The translations under genes and the position numbers were made by a program. 64,000 nucleotides of DNA from positions 60,712-124,711 of the forward strand of contig SVIH01000005.1 of assembly GCA_015069575.1 (NCBI GenBank). The letters are read 5' to 3'. The DNA comes from Clostridiales bacterium. GTDB taxonomy: Bacteria; Bacillota; Clostridia; Christensenellales; QALW01. Shown here in pieces: positions 1-10,725 of this stretch. The first letter of the stretch is position 1. Every line of letters begins with the position of its first letter. The notes beneath the pieces are model-generated. The model worked only from the letters and a program-made list of their open reading frames with translations, did no database searches and was not told the origin of the DNA.

Positions 1-639
1 TCAAAGCAAAAACCCGACCTTGTACTTTTAGATATTATTATGCCTCAGCTTGATGGATTTGGAGTTATGGAATATTTAGTAGAACATAATATTATGCCCG
101 AAGTGATTGTTATATCCGCTTTAACACAGGAAAACTTTATATTCCGCGCATTAAATTTAGGCGCTAAATATTACATAGCAAAACCTTTTGAATCTGAAAA
201 TATTAAAAATCGTATTCGCGATGTAATTTCACTTAAAAAAGGAACTACCCCTTTAAATTTAAAACAGGATAATCGAGCAAGCACCTCGCTTGATGAAAAA
301 ATTTCCAGCGTGTTTATTTCAATAGGCATACCTGCGCACATCAAAGGCTATCATTTTTTACGCGAAGCCGTTAAAATGGTAGTTGAAAATCCTGATTCCA
401 TTAATCGTATAACTAAGGAATTATATCCCGGTATTGCCCGCAAATTCACAACTTCATCAAGCAAGGTTGAAAGAGCTATCCGCCACGCAATCGAAGTTGC
501 ATGGACAAGGGGTAAAATTGAAAACATCAATGAACTTTTTGGTTTTAAAGTTTATGGTAAAAATGATAAACCAACTAATGGCGAATTTATAGCCTTAATT
601 GCAGATAAACTTACTTTAGAAAATTTAGCGGCAAAATAA
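1..639 (+). CDS. spo0A: Stage 0 sporulation response regulator Spo0A (5' truncated by window edge)
   Basis: Frame is open from base 1 (SKQKPDLVLLDIIMPQLDGFG); receiver domain plus Spo0A C-terminal HTH (PAHIKGYHFLREAVKMV...YPGIARKFTTSSSKVERAIRHAIEVAW). Confidence 0.95.
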   Translation, partial: SKQKPDLVLLDIIMPQLDGFGVMEYLVEHNIMPEVIVISALTQENFIFRALNLGAKYYIAKPFESENIKNRIRDVISLKKGTTPLNLKQDNRASTSLDEKISSVFISIGIPAHIKGYHFLREAVKMVVENPDSINRITKELYPGIARKFTTSSSKVERAIRHAIEVAWTRGKIENINELFGFKVYGKNDKPTNGEFIALIADKLTLENLAAK

Positions 640-660
640 AAATTTTAACAAACGCAAAAA

Positions 661-686
661 AAGGAAGGTAAAAACCTTCCTTTTTT
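661..686. terminator. Bidirectional intrinsic terminator between convergent spo0A and PBP genes
   Basis: AAGGAAGG-taaaaa-CCTTCCTT followed by T-run. Confidence 0.8.
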
Positions 687-687
687 A

Positions 688-3609
688 TTATGTTGGTGCA
701 GTTTGATTACCGCTATGATCAACTTTACAACTGTTCATATTAACAACAGGCGTTCCTGCAACAGATACAAAGTATTGATAATAATTATAGTAAACATAAT
801 TAAACATACCTTTTTCAGGAATAAGAACAACTGTTTGCTTTTTACGTTTTTCCGTTGGGCAATTTTCAGTTGCAAGTGCCCCTGAATCAGAACATATTTC
901 TACTGTTTTATGCATATCACAAGTTTGCATACTTCCAGGTGCGCCATAATCAGAATGAACTTGTGTACAAGCCTCTGAAGCAAGTTTACCTGAAACTGAA
1001 CAATAATTAACCATTTGTACTCCTATACTTTCAGGATCAACATCGCTGAATGCTTTATTTGGCAAACCTTTATGTATTGCATTCATAACTGCAGCAAATA
1101 ACGGGCCTGCAAACTGGCTTCCCTGTGCGCTTGACTGCAAGGGTTTATATGCATCAGAACCTATCCAAGAACAACAAGTATAATATCCTGTAAAGCCCGC
1201 AAAGAACACACCGCGTGATTCAGAGTTTGTACCTGTTTTACCATAAACCGTCTGCCCGGAAACTGCTACCCTGTTGGCAATACCGCTTGTTGCAACATCA
1301 CGCATCATTGAGGCAACCTGCCATGCGGTACTTTCAGAAAATACTTTGCGTTTATCCTGTCCACCAAGCATATCAACAATAGTATTGCCATTTTGGTCAA
1401 CAACTTTGGTAAACGCTATAGGTTCAATATAAGTTCCAAGATTTGCTATGGCAGAAAAAGCGCCTGCCATTTCTAATGGTGTTATACCCGAACTGCCTAA
1501 TGCAAGCCCTGAACCCGTTGCGCTTATATGTTCAGCATCAACGCCAAGATTTTTAAGGGTATTAACTGAATTTTCAATACCAACATCATATAAAAGCGCT
1601 TGTGCTGCCGAAGTATTAAGTGAGTTTACAAACGCCTTGCGCATAGTTACTTTACCTGAAAATGTACGGTTATTATTTAAAGGATAACCGTTAACTGAAT
1701 CCCATCCGTTAATTTTGATTCCCTGATCATAATATACTGTACCTGTGCCTAATCCGTTTTCGATGGCAGGGGCATAAACGGCAATGGGTTTTATAGAAGA
1801 ACCTACAGGCATTGTAGACTGATATGCCCTGTTAAACTGCAATGATCCTGTTGGTGCTTGCCTTCCGCCAACAAGTGCAACGATATATCCGTTATGATAA
1901 TCAACTACCGCCACTGCCGCCTGCGGTTGTGTTAAACGAATAACCGTTCCATCAGGGTTTCTTCCTGCAACTGTATATGAATCTGATTCATATCTCATTT
2001 TAGGATAGTTTTTAAAATCATATACTGCCTTTTCTGCGGCTTTTTGTTTATCGCCATCAATGGTAGTATATATTTTGTAACCTGATGTGCGGATTTCTTT
2101 TCTTATTTCGCTGCGATTTTTTGAATTATCTTCTAAATTTCTGTCTTCCAATATTTCGGAAACAACACTGTCAATAACATAATCAGTAAAATATATCATT
2201 CCCGTTTCTGTAGAATACGGTGAACTCTCTAATACCGTTAATTTGTCATTTCTTGCTGCCTGATATTTTTCTTCATCTATTAAACCGTTATCGCGCATCT
2301 CATAAAGCACAAGATTTGTACGGTTATTTGTTCTTGCAGGATTGTTTCTTGAATAAAAATTAGTGCGTGGATTGTACCTTGACGGATTTTGTATCATACC
2401 GGCCAAACAAGCACATTCCCTTAATGTAAGCTGACTTAAATCTTTACCAAAATAGTCCTTTGCCGCTGTTTTTACGCCATAACAGGATCCGCCCATATAA
2501 ATAGTGTTAAGATAGGCTTCTAAAATATCTTCTTTTGAATACTTGCGCTCAAGTTCAAGTGCCAAAGAAGCCTCCTGAATCTTGCGCTTATATGTTTGTT
2601 CAAACGAAAGAATCGTATTTTTTATAAGTTGCTGTGTTATGGTTGAACCACCTTGCATAGAACCGCTTGTAAGGTTTGATAGCGCAACTGAAAATAATCG
2701 TTTGAAATCAATGCCCATATGGCGTTTAAACCTTACATCTTCAATGGCAATAACAGCGTTTTCAAGTTCATCAGGAATTTCTTCCAATTTTGCCCATTCG
2801 CGATTTTCCATATTGTAGTAGTTTACCAACAAATCGCCGTTAACATCCATTAAAACTGTCGCCTGATCCTGATCTTTAACTACGCCAAAATCAAGTTCAG
2901 GAACTGTTTCAAGATAAGATTTGGACATTCCAAGTAAAAATCCTATACCTGAAATGCATATTATAAGCAAACAAACAAGGAACATTTTAAAAGTAACTAT
3001 AAGCAAATTCACAAAATAATTGCTGTTACCTGTTTTTTCAGTAAAAAATCTTGATGTTTCTTCTATCTGCGCCCGTTTTTCATAGTAAATTCTTTGTTTT
3101 TGTTCATTTGTTTTTTCAACTTGCTGTTTTCTTACAGAAGAAACATTATCAGTTTTCTGTATTCTTTCACGGACTACTTGCTGTTGTGGCCTTTTATTTA
3201 CGCTAACTTGAAGATTACTTTGCCTTTGTTCTCTACGGCGTTTAATTTCTTCAAGTTCTTCTTTTGTCCTTTGTGGTCTTTTTTGTGTTGCGGTATTATT
3301 TTGCCTTTCTTCCCTGTTTGCCTGAGATAAATCGCGTTCTTTTTCCTTTACCTGTCTTAAAGCACGATGGCGTTTTATTAACTCTTTTTCGCTTTCAGTC
3401 AGAGGTCCGCTTAACTGCTCGCCCCTTTGCGCGCGCTTCTTTTTAATTAATGCAATTTCTTCCTGTGTAAGTTGGCTTTTTTTCGTATTTTGCTTTTGTT
3501 CAGACGCGTTTTCAGGGGAACTTCCGCTTTGCGATGACCTTACAGGTGTTACCTGAAAGCCCGAAGCATGTGTCTGTCTTTTATCATCAGTATAATCTAT
3601 GCGCTTCAT
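688..3609 (-). CDS. Class A penicillin-binding protein (PBP1A family) with long basic N-terminal cytoplasmic tail
   Basis: Transglycosylase motifs (EDVRFKRHMGIDFKR, GGSTITQQLIKN) and transpeptidase motifs (SSIKP, SLN, KTGT). Confidence 0.95.
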   Translation of the reverse strand: MKRIDYTDDKRQTHASGFQVTPVRSSQSGSSPENASEQKQNTKKSQLTQEEIALIKKKRAQRGEQLSGPLTESEKELIKRHRALRQVKEKERDLSQANREERQNNTATQKRPQRTKEELEEIKRRREQRQSNLQVSVNKRPQQQVVRERIQKTDNVSSVRKQQVEKTNEQKQRIYYEKRAQIEETSRFFTEKTGNSNYFVNLLIVTFKMFLVCLLIICISGIGFLLGMSKSYLETVPELDFGVVKDQDQATVLMDVNGDLLVNYYNMENREWAKLEEIPDELENAVIAIEDVRFKRHMGIDFKRLFSVALSNLTSGSMQGGSTITQQLIKNTILSFEQTYKRKIQEASLALELERKYSKEDILEAYLNTIYMGGSCYGVKTAAKDYFGKDLSQLTLRECACLAGMIQNPSRYNPRTNFYSRNNPARTNNRTNLVLYEMRDNGLIDEEKYQAARNDKLTVLESSPYSTETGMIYFTDYVIDSVVSEILEDRNLEDNSKNRSEIRKEIRTSGYKIYTTIDGDKQKAAEKAVYDFKNYPKMRYESDSYTVAGRNPDGTVIRLTQPQAAVAVVDYHNGYIVALVGGRQAPTGSLQFNRAYQSTMPVGSSIKPIAVYAPAIENGLGTGTVYYDQGIKINGWDSVNGYPLNNNRTFSGKVTMRKAFVNSLNTSAAQALLYDVGIENSVNTLKNLGVDAEHISATGSGLALGSSGITPLEMAGAFSAIANLGTYIEPIAFTKVVDQNGNTIVDMLGGQDKRKVFSESTAWQVASMMRDVATSGIANRVAVSGQTVYGKTGTNSESRGVFFAGFTGYYTCCSWIGSDAYKPLQSSAQGSQFAGPLFAAVMNAIHKGLPNKAFSDVDPESIGVQMVNYCSVSGKLASEACTQVHSDYGAPGSMQTCDMHKTVEICSDSGALATENCPTEKRKKQTVVLIPEKGMFNYVYYNYYQYFVSVAGTPVVNMNSCKVDHSGNQTAPT

Positions 3610-3724
3610 AATTTTCCCCTTTCGTATTTTATTTAATCTATTATATCAAATATAAAAAAATTTTTCAACCATTTAATAATATTCAACCAAAAACAGTGCA
3701 AAATATTATAAAAGGAGTGATTTT

Positions 3725-3805
3725 ATGACAAACGATAAAAATTATTTTATAATTGTTTGCATGCTTTTAGCGATTTCCTGTTTTGCATTAACCGTTTTAT
3801 TTTAA
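3725..3805 (+). CDS. Small hydrophobic 26-aa peptide MTNDKNYFIIVCMLLAISCFALTVLF (not in ORF track)
   Basis: ATG preceded by AAAGGAGTGA RBS at normal spacing; one TM-like segment; followed at once by an intrinsic terminator. Confidence 0.5.
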   Translation: MTNDKNYFIIVCMLLAISCFALTVLF

Positions 3806-3812
3806 ATATATA

Positions 3813-3836
3813 AAACCCCCGATTTTACGGGGGTTT
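3813..3836. terminator. Intrinsic terminator
   Basis: AAACCCCCG-atttta-CGGGGGTTT. Confidence 0.8.
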
Positions 3837-3859
3837 CTATTTTAAATTTTTTAAATTGT

Positions 3860-5778
<1,919 letters not shown>

Positions 5779-5800
5779 TGTTTACACATCCTTTCATGAA

Positions 5801-5827
5801 TTAGCACTCTTGCCTTTAAAGTGCTAA
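5801..5827. promoter_or_regulatory. CIRCE operator (HrcA binding site)
   Basis: TTAGCACTC-N9-AAGTGCTAA, one mismatch to consensus, upstream of groES. Confidence 0.93.
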
Positions 5828-5960
5828 CGCTCATATCATACTTATTTTACCATTTATTTGCAATTCTTATTCTATGATGTTTATAGGTAAAATACTGTGT
5901 TTTTTAAAGTTTTTCTCTGTTTTTCTCTTGTTTTTGGCTGTTTTTACATTTTTTAAGATT

Positions 5961-6926
5961 TCATCTGTTTTTCACAAGAAATTTCTGCTCATCTTCAAGG
6001 CGTTTTACTCTAGCTTTCAAACTTTTAATTTCTGCCTGTAATGAAAACAAAGTTCTTTGTTGCATATAAACCTCTTGTTGAAGTCCTCCATTACCTGACC
6101 TTTGCGGTTCAAATGTTATATACGGAAAAGGTGAAGACAGCAATATTTTCTTATCTTGATTTCTTTTGCATAAAATGTATTCTACTGCCCCTTTAGGTAT
6201 TAACGCTTGCCCTGAATATCTTATATCACCATCAATAATATATTCCCGCAGTGTTTCACCGCTTTTTATGGTTATGCGCTTTCCGTCAATGGCGTATATT
6301 CCCTGTCCGTTTGATATTTCTGTTTGATTATGGTAAACAGTTTCTCCTGCTTTAAATACTACGCCTTCAAATACGCCCTGCACATCCTTTATCTCTAAAC
6401 TTGACACAAACAGTTCTTCTTCAGGCTTATATGCATTTATGAGCATATATAAATTATTAATTTTCTTTACTACATAGCAATCATTTTTATTCTTTTTAAC
6501 ATACAATATCGTCATATCTTCAGCGCAAGTATAAAGATTTTTACCCTGCCAGGAATCCCCTTGTTTAGTATACTCAATTATTGCTGTGCCATCTCTGCTT
6601 TTAACGCAGTAATTAAGCCGAAGTTGCTTTTCAACATTAATAATTACACTTGTGATGCTGAATTTTTCAGGAAGATGCATTAAATGTACGGTGCTTGTCT
6701 TTTTGTCACTATATTTAATATAAGTAAGTGTTTCTTTGATCACTGCCGCAATATGTATGTCTCCGTTTTCGTCAATATCAGCAGAAAACATATGGCACTT
6801 ATGTTTAGTTAAAGGAACTGTTAATATTGTAACATCTCTTGATCCAACACACAACATTAAGCACCCTGAAGTATTGACCCCTATTTTATAAATCTGATCC
6901 TTATCAACAAGAATATAATCTTTCAT
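5961..6926 (-). CDS. Hypothetical protein with C-terminal coiled coil
   Basis: Long ORF; C-terminal LFSLQAEIKSLKARVKRLEDEQKFL coiled-coil-like segment. Confidence 0.7.
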   Translation of the reverse strand: MKDYILVDKDQIYKIGVNTSGCLMLCVGSRDVTILTVPLTKHKCHMFSADIDENGDIHIAAVIKETLTYIKYSDKKTSTVHLMHLPEKFSITSVIINVEKQLRLNYCVKSRDGTAIIEYTKQGDSWQGKNLYTCAEDMTILYVKKNKNDCYVVKKINNLYMLINAYKPEEELFVSSLEIKDVQGVFEGVVFKAGETVYHNQTEISNGQGIYAIDGKRITIKSGETLREYIIDGDIRYSGQALIPKGAVEYILCKRNQDKKILLSSPFPYITFEPQRSGNGGLQQEVYMQQRTLFSLQAEIKSLKARVKRLEDEQKFLVKNR

Positions 6927-7017
6927 AAAAACACACTTTCAATAACATATTTTCTATAAATTATATTGAATTAAATATAAAATTATGATATCATATATTA
7001 AATATTGCGAGGTTTAT

Positions 7018-7713
7018 ATGAAGATTTTTGCTGTTTCTGACCTTCACTTACCCGGCACGATGGATAAAACCATGGATATGTTTGGGGTTAAGTGGCAAGG
7101 TCATTTTGAAAAAATTAAAGATGACTGGCTTAATAAGGTTAGTGAAGATGATATTGTTTTAATTGCAGGTGATATTTCCTGGGCAATGCATTTAAGTCAG
7201 GCGGAACCTGATTTAAACTTAATAAGCGAGCTTCCCGGCAAAAAAATACTTATCCGCGGCAACCATGATTTTTGGTGGAGCAGTGTTTCCCGTGTCCGCG
7301 ATAAGTTAAAGGAAAATATATTTGTTTTGCAAAACGACGCTATAAAAATCGGCGATTACGTTTTTGCAGGCACAAGGGGTTGGATGGACAGTGAAGGCGA
7401 AGACAACAAAAAAATCTTTGCCCGTGAAGAAATCCGCCTTGACCTTACCCTTAAATCCGCAAAAAAATTAATGGATGAAAGTTCCACGTTAATTACAATG
7501 CTTCATTATCCCCCCATAATAAACAAAACAAAAGCAACAGCTTTTTGCGATATTATGGAAAGCTACGGTGTTAAATATTGCGTTTACGGGCATCTTCACG
7601 GTGTTGACAAAAAGGAAGCCGAAATTTTTACCCGTAACGGTATAACATACATACTTTCTTCTTGCGATATGATTGATTTTACTTTACGGGAAATTGAAAC
7701 AAAAAAGGACTAA
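7018..7713 (+). CDS. Metallophosphoesterase
   Basis: MKIFAVSDLHLPG...GDISWAM...RGNHDFWW...YGHLHG; the track ORF starts upstream at 6985. Confidence 0.9.
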   Translation: MKIFAVSDLHLPGTMDKTMDMFGVKWQGHFEKIKDDWLNKVSEDDIVLIAGDISWAMHLSQAEPDLNLISELPGKKILIRGNHDFWWSSVSRVRDKLKENIFVLQNDAIKIGDYVFAGTRGWMDSEGEDNKKIFAREEIRLDLTLKSAKKLMDESSTLITMLHYPPIINKTKATAFCDIMESYGVKYCVYGHLHGVDKKEAEIFTRNGITYILSSCDMIDFTLREIETKKD

Positions 7714-7719
7714 AAAACA

Positions 7720-8616
7720 ATGGTTAAAATTTACGAATCAGCTTACGGTGGTTGGCAGAAATGCCTTTTTATTGAAAACGAAATTGTTCAACTTGTTGTA
7801 ACATTAGAAGTTGGACCAAGAATTATCCGTTATGCTTTACAAAAAGGCGAAAATATGTTTTGTGAAGTTAAAGATCAAATGGGCACAACAGGTGGAGATA
7901 ATTGGAAAATCTACGGTGGTCACAGGCTTTGGCATTCGCCTGAAAACAAACCAAGAACTTATATTAACGATAATTTCCCCGTTAAATATACTGTTGATGG
8001 CAACTCTGTTACCGTTACCCCTGAAAACGAAGATTATTCCCGCACACAAAAGGAAATGGCTATTACTTTAAGTGAAAATTCAAGCAAGGTAATAATTGAA
8101 CACCGTATAACAAACACAGGCGCTTGGGATATTGACCTTGCACTTTGGGCACTTACCGTTTGCGATAAAGGCGGACTTGAGGTTTTAGGTGAGCCTGAAA
8201 AATACAGGGCGCTTTTACCTAACCGCAGAGTTTCACTTTGGCCTTATTCAAAAATGAACGACCATAGGGTTTATTGGGGCGATAAATATATTACTCTTAA
8301 TTCTGACCCTACGCTTAAAGAACCATTTAAAATGGGCATTGATAACCATTTAGGTTGGGCGGCAATATTTAATAAAGATTGTTTATTCTTAAAGCGCTAC
8401 CCTGTTGAGCCTGAGGTTGAATACACAGATTTCGGCGTTTCCTTTGAAACTTATATCTGCGATTATATGACAGAGTGCGAAAGCCTTTCACCCCTGATGC
8501 GCCTTACCCCCGGTTCAATGGGTATCCATGTTGAAGAATGGGAACTTTTTAAAGAAGAACGCCCTGACGCAAAGGACGAAGAAGCCATTAAAAAGATTAT
8601 GGATAAATACATGTAA
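7720..8616 (+). CDS. Hypothetical protein, DUF4380-like / aldose-epimerase-like beta-sandwich
   Basis: EVGPRIIRYALQKGENMFCE...GGHRLWHSPE pattern. Confidence 0.55.
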   Translation: MVKIYESAYGGWQKCLFIENEIVQLVVTLEVGPRIIRYALQKGENMFCEVKDQMGTTGGDNWKIYGGHRLWHSPENKPRTYINDNFPVKYTVDGNSVTVTPENEDYSRTQKEMAITLSENSSKVIIEHRITNTGAWDIDLALWALTVCDKGGLEVLGEPEKYRALLPNRRVSLWPYSKMNDHRVYWGDKYITLNSDPTLKEPFKMGIDNHLGWAAIFNKDCLFLKRYPVEPEVEYTDFGVSFETYICDYMTECESLSPLMRLTPGSMGIHVEEWELFKEERPDAKDEEAIKKIMDKYM

Positions 8617-8623
8617 AACAAAA

Positions 8624-8645
8624 AGCACCGCAAGGTGCTTTTTTA
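8624..8645 (+). terminator. Intrinsic terminator
   Basis: AGCACCgcaaGGTGCTTTTTT. Confidence 0.75.
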
Positions 8646-8844
8646 GTGAATAGTGAATAATGAATAGTAAATAACGAATAATGATGGTGTTGCTGCGCCA
8701 CAAACTTTATATACGGTAAGAAAATTAACGTTTGTAGGTGCGACCATTGGTCGTCCGCATATAATATCCGTACCAACGGCACACCTTTCCTATTACTTCT
8801 TACCTTTTACTTCTTTCCTAAAAAAAGCACCTCACGGTGCTTTT

Positions 8845-9900
8845 TTATTTTATACTTTCTTTAATAACCTCCAAAACCTTATCCCTACCCTTATGGGCGC
8901 CGCTTTTTTGCATTGTTTCAATAAATTTATTACGGTTATCGTAAAGGTCTTTTATAGAGTTAACTAAAATATCTTGGGTAATATTTTCTTCTAAAAGCTT
9001 CATAGCGTAGCCTAAAGATTCAAATTCATCAGCATTAACTAATTGATCGCCCCTTGAATGAAGCGCGGGCAACGGTATTAAAAGCATTGGTTTATTAAGT
9101 GCTAAAAATTCGTTGATACTGTTTGAGCCTGCACGGGAAATTACAATATCAGCCAGTGCCATAATATCAGGCAGTTCTTCGTTTACGTATTCAAGCTGAA
9201 TATATCCGTTTTTCTTAATGCTTTCATCCTGTTTACCTTTTCCGCAAATATGTACTATGTTAAAAATAGGCAGTAATCTATCTAAAACAAGACGGATATT
9301 ATCATTTATTCCCTTTGCGCCTAAACTGCCGCCCATAATTAAAATTACGGGTTTATTATCTAATTTAAGTTTTTTGCGCGCAATATCTTTACTTCCAAAG
9401 AAAAGATTATCCCTTAAAGGCGTACCTGTGCAAACACCTTTTTTGCCTAAATTTCTGGCAGTTGTTTTAAAGGTGGTGCAAGCCTTTTTTGCATAAGGCA
9501 AACAAAGTTTTGTGGCAAGGCCGGGAGTCATATCAGATTCATGAATAACGATGGGCACTTTGTGTGCTTTTGCCGCCATTACAACAGGAACGGAAACAAA
9601 TCCGCCTTTTGAAAATAACCCTTTTGGCTTAATTTCCTTAATTAAATTAAGCGCTTGAAAATAGCCCTTAATTACCCTGAAAGGATCGGTAAGGTTTTTA
9701 ATATTATTATACCTTCTTAATTTACCGGCGCTGATACCGTGGTATATAACGCCTGGCATATTTTCAATTAAATCCTTTTCAATACCTTCGTATCTGCCGA
9801 TATAATGAACGGTATATCCCATCTCTTGAATTTTAGGAATAAGCGCAATATTAGGTGTAACGTGCCCTGCGGTACCACCGCCGGTGAAAACAAAATTCAT
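8845..9900 (-). CDS. murG: UDP-N-acetylglucosamine--N-acetylmuramyl-(pentapeptide) pyrophosphoryl-undecaprenol GlcNAc transferase
   Basis: FTGGGTAGHVTPNIALIP...VIHESDMTPGLATKL...IMGGSLGAKGIN...SRAGSNSINE. Confidence 0.93.
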   Translation of the reverse strand: MNFVFTGGGTAGHVTPNIALIPKIQEMGYTVHYIGRYEGIEKDLIENMPGVIYHGISAGKLRRYNNIKNLTDPFRVIKGYFQALNLIKEIKPKGLFSKGGFVSVPVVMAAKAHKVPIVIHESDMTPGLATKLCLPYAKKACTTFKTTARNLGKKGVCTGTPLRDNLFFGSKDIARKKLKLDNKPVILIMGGSLGAKGINDNIRLVLDRLLPIFNIVHICGKGKQDESIKKNGYIQLEYVNEELPDIMALADIVISRAGSNSINEFLALNKPMLLIPLPALHSRGDQLVNADEFESLGYAMKLLEENITQDILVNSIKDLYDNRNKFIETMQKSGAHKGRDKVLEVIKESIK

Positions 9901-9903
9901 AAA

Positions 9904-10383
9904 TTAAATCTCCAAAGTGATCTTTCTGCCGGTCATTTCATAGGGGGTAAGCTTTACGCCAACCATATTGAACATCTGCTTTGATGCAATTGTGCCTTCG
10001 GTACAAGCGTATTTATCAGAAAGATAAATAACCTCACTGATACCTGACTGAATTAAAGCCTTTGCGCATTCGTTACAAGGGAAAAGTGTTGTATAGCACT
10101 TTGCACCCTTTAAAGAAGCCCCTGCATTATTTAAAATAGCGTTAAGTTCAGCATGGCAAACAAAAGCGTATTTACTTTCTAACATTCCGCCTTCCCTGCC
10201 CCAAGGCATATCGTCATCACAGCAGCCTCTTGGCATTCCGTTATAGCCAACGGTTAAAATCTTATTATCCTGGCTTACGATACAAGCGCCAACCTGTGTG
10301 CCTGCATCCTTACTTCTTTCAGCGGATAAAAGAGCGATGCCCATAAAATATTCGTCCCACGAAATGTAATCGGTACGTTTCAT
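9904..10383 (-). CDS. dCMP deaminase (ComEB-like)
   Basis: CHAELNAILN and PCNECAKALIQSGI zinc motifs. Confidence 0.93.
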   Translation of the reverse strand: MKRTDYISWDEYFMGIALLSAERSKDAGTQVGACIVSQDNKILTVGYNGMPRGCCDDDMPWGREGGMLESKYAFVCHAELNAILNNAGASLKGAKCYTTLFPCNECAKALIQSGISEVIYLSDKYACTEGTIASKQMFNMVGVKLTPYEMTGRKITLEI

Positions 10384-10470
10384 AAATAAATCTCCTTTAA
10401 ATATATTCGCAAATTATTTGTTCTATTATATAATACATTTAAAAATTTTGCAATAGCAGGTAAATTAAAA

Positions 10471-10499
10471 TTGACTTTACGTTTATTTAGTGATATAAT
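10471..10499 (+). promoter_or_regulatory. SigA-type promoter for the SCIFF peptide
   Basis: TTGACT-N17-TATAAT. Confidence 0.75.
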
Positions 10500-10531
10500 T
10501 TATCCATAAATATTGTTGGAGGTATTCTTAA

Positions 10532-10681
10532 ATGGAACATATTAAGACTATTAAGACTCGTTCTTTATGCGAAAGCGCTAAAAACGGCGGTTGTGGTGAA
10601 TGCCAGACATCCTGTCAGTCCGCTTGCAAAACAAGCTGCGGTATTGCAAATCAACAGTGCGAAAATAAAAAAGAGAACTAA
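10532..10681 (+). CDS. scfA: SCIFF RiPP precursor peptide (49 aa; not in ORF track)
   Basis: MEHIKTIKTRSLCESAKNGGCGECQTSCQSACKTSCGIANQQCENKKEN; GGAGG RBS; followed by its maturase. Confidence 0.95.
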   Translation: MEHIKTIKTRSLCESAKNGGCGECQTSCQSACKTSCGIANQQCENKKEN

Positions 10682-10689
10682 TAAAAATC

Positions 10690-10714
10690 GCCGCCTAAAA
10701 GGGCGGCTTTTTTT
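10690..10714 (+). terminator. Terminator/attenuator hairpin between SCIFF and maturase
   Basis: GCCGCC-taaaa-GGGCGGC-TTTTTTT between the two genes. Confidence 0.75.
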
Positions 10715-10725
10715 AAGGAGAAAAT

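Noticed and set aside
8515-8782. ORFs 8515..8703 and 8597..8782 (-)
   Set aside because: Derived from the low-complexity intergenic repeat (YLLFIIHYSL / YSLFTIHYSLFT)
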